Positions 63,465 to 64,000 of a stretch of 64,000 nucleotides of DNA are shown piece by piece. A program made the position numbers and the translations under genes. How positions within the stretch are numbered: the first letter of the stretch is position 1; each line of letters starts with the position of its first letter. The notes under the pieces are model-generated. The model saw nothing but the letters and a program-made list of their open reading frames with translations, was not told the origin of the DNA and searched no databases. The stretch comes from Limnobacter sp. 130 (lineage in GTDB: Bacteria > Pseudomonadota > Gammaproteobacteria > Burkholderiales > Burkholderiaceae_B): assembly GCF_902506325.1 (NCBI RefSeq), contig NZ_LR732331.1, positions 1-64,000 of the forward strand, given 5' to 3'.

Positions 63465-64000
63465 TTAGTTTAGTGCACCTTCATTTTGCGTTGCGGTAAA
63501 ACGGTAGCCTGCACCACGAACTGTTTCAATCAGGCGGTCATGCCCGGAAATAGTCAATGCCTGGCGCAAGCGTCGAATGTGTACATCTACCGTGCGCTCT
63601 TCTACAAACACATGGTCGCCCCACACCTGGTCGAGCAGTTGGGTACGGCTGTGTACGCGCTCGGGGTGGGTCATGAAAAAGTGCAGCAAGCGGAATTCGG
63701 TGGGGCCCATGTCGATAATTTTGTCATGGCCCATGATGCGGTGCGTCACCGGGTCCAGCTTCAGGCCATGTACTTCCACAATATCGTCGGTCAGCTGGGG
63801 CGCACGGCGGCGCAATACTGCCTTAATCCGGGCCAGCAACTCCTTGGGCGAGAAAGGCTTGGTAATGTAATCGTCTGCACCTGCTTCCAGGCCGTCTACT
63901 TTGTCCTGTTCTTCTGTGCGGGCAGTTAGCATAATGACCGGCACGTGGCGTGTGCGCTCGTGGCCGCGCAACTCGTGTGCAAACTGAATGCCGGTTTTGC
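63465..64000 (-). CDS. phoB: Phosphate regulon response regulator PhoB (5' part missing)
   Basis: C-terminal about 178 residues visible; the gene runs off the right edge, so the phosphoacceptor Asp is outside the window. Visible receiver segment [45 protein letters not shown], then an OmpR/PhoB winged-helix domain with [25 protein letters not shown] and the recognition-helix region [14 protein letters not shown]. The frame is open to position 64000; the apparent Met at MRGHE is an internal TTG, not the start. Confidence 0.95.
   Translation of the reverse strand, partial: KTGIQFAHELRGHERTRHVPVIMLTARTEEQDKVDGLEAGADDYITKPFSPKELLARIKAVLRRRAPQLTDDIVEVHGLKLDPVTHRIMGHDKIIDMGPTEFRLLHFFMTHPERVHSRTQLLDQVWGDHVFVEERTVDVHIRRLRQALTISGHDRLIETVRGAGYRFTATQNEGALN

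Noticed and set aside
1-64000. CRISPR arrays, insertion sequences, prophage and tRNA genes
   Set aside because: I looked for direct repeats with spacers, transposase and integrase motifs, and cloverleaf-like sequences and saw none; a tRNAscan or repeat search would settle it.

Overview
The window reads as ordinary, densely coded chromosome of a betaproteobacterium of the order Burkholderiales; a Limnobacter-like organism is my guess from overall gene style and moderate GC, but no rRNA or other decisive marker is present. I see no insertion sequence, prophage, CRISPR array or tRNA gene. One structural RNA, the small bacterial SRP RNA, lies between addA and dnaX.

Layout. 0-3.2 kb (minus): a LemA / TPM-domain pair (the TPM gene carries an apparent one-base frameshift), rho and trxA. 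3.4-12.1 kb (plus): an AddB/AddA-type helicase-nuclease, SRP RNA, dnaX, a YbaB-type protein and recR, i.e. replication and repair. 12-17.7 kb: CaiB-type CoA-transferase, transaldolase, a lone HPt protein coupled to dsbB, a degenerate HD-GYP protein and a soluble histidine kinase. 17.7-26.4 kb (minus): a compact Flp/Tad pilus operon running flp, tadE, cpaB, cpaC, tadZ, tadA, tadB, tadC, tadD, a small secreted protein and finally the histidine kinase. 26.6-33.6 kb (plus): EcsC-like protein, a giant fused indolepyruvate:ferredoxin oxidoreductase overlapping a PPK2 kinase, a small low-complexity secreted protein, and an MscS-type channel. 33.6-35.0 kb (minus): heptose-phosphate adenylyltransferase and a ferritin-like protein.

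35.1-47.4 kb is the most interesting part. A MerR-family regulator with a full set of cobalamin-photoreceptor residues (CarH/LitR type) is followed by a tiny DUF2256 zinc-ribbon gene that I add from the sequence, an iron-sulfur (6-4)-type photolyase and a glutathionyl-hydroquinone reductase. Divergently from it run folE2 and then an eight-gene, overlap-coupled operon: FAD oxidoreductase, DUF1365, a cyclopropane-synthase-like methyltransferase, a chalcone-isomerase-like secreted protein, a GPH-type transporter, a DUF3833 lipoprotein, a short-chain dehydrogenase and a SnoaL-like protein. My reading is a light-controlled photoprotection and lipid-modification regulon; the methyltransferase lacks two of the residues that hold bicarbonate in known cyclopropane synthases, so its product may be something other than a cyclopropane fatty acid.

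47.4-64 kb: cca, a LOG-family hydrolase, a GNAT acetyltransferase, a TSUP permease, a small OB-fold-like exported protein, a PaiB-like flavoprotein, an HNH protein, a DUF2254 membrane protein, an orphan GAF/multi-PAS sensor with no output domain, argS, a 1326-residue FAD/Fe-S oxidoreductase overlapping a HIT-family gene, and the phoR/phoB pair (phoB runs off the right edge).
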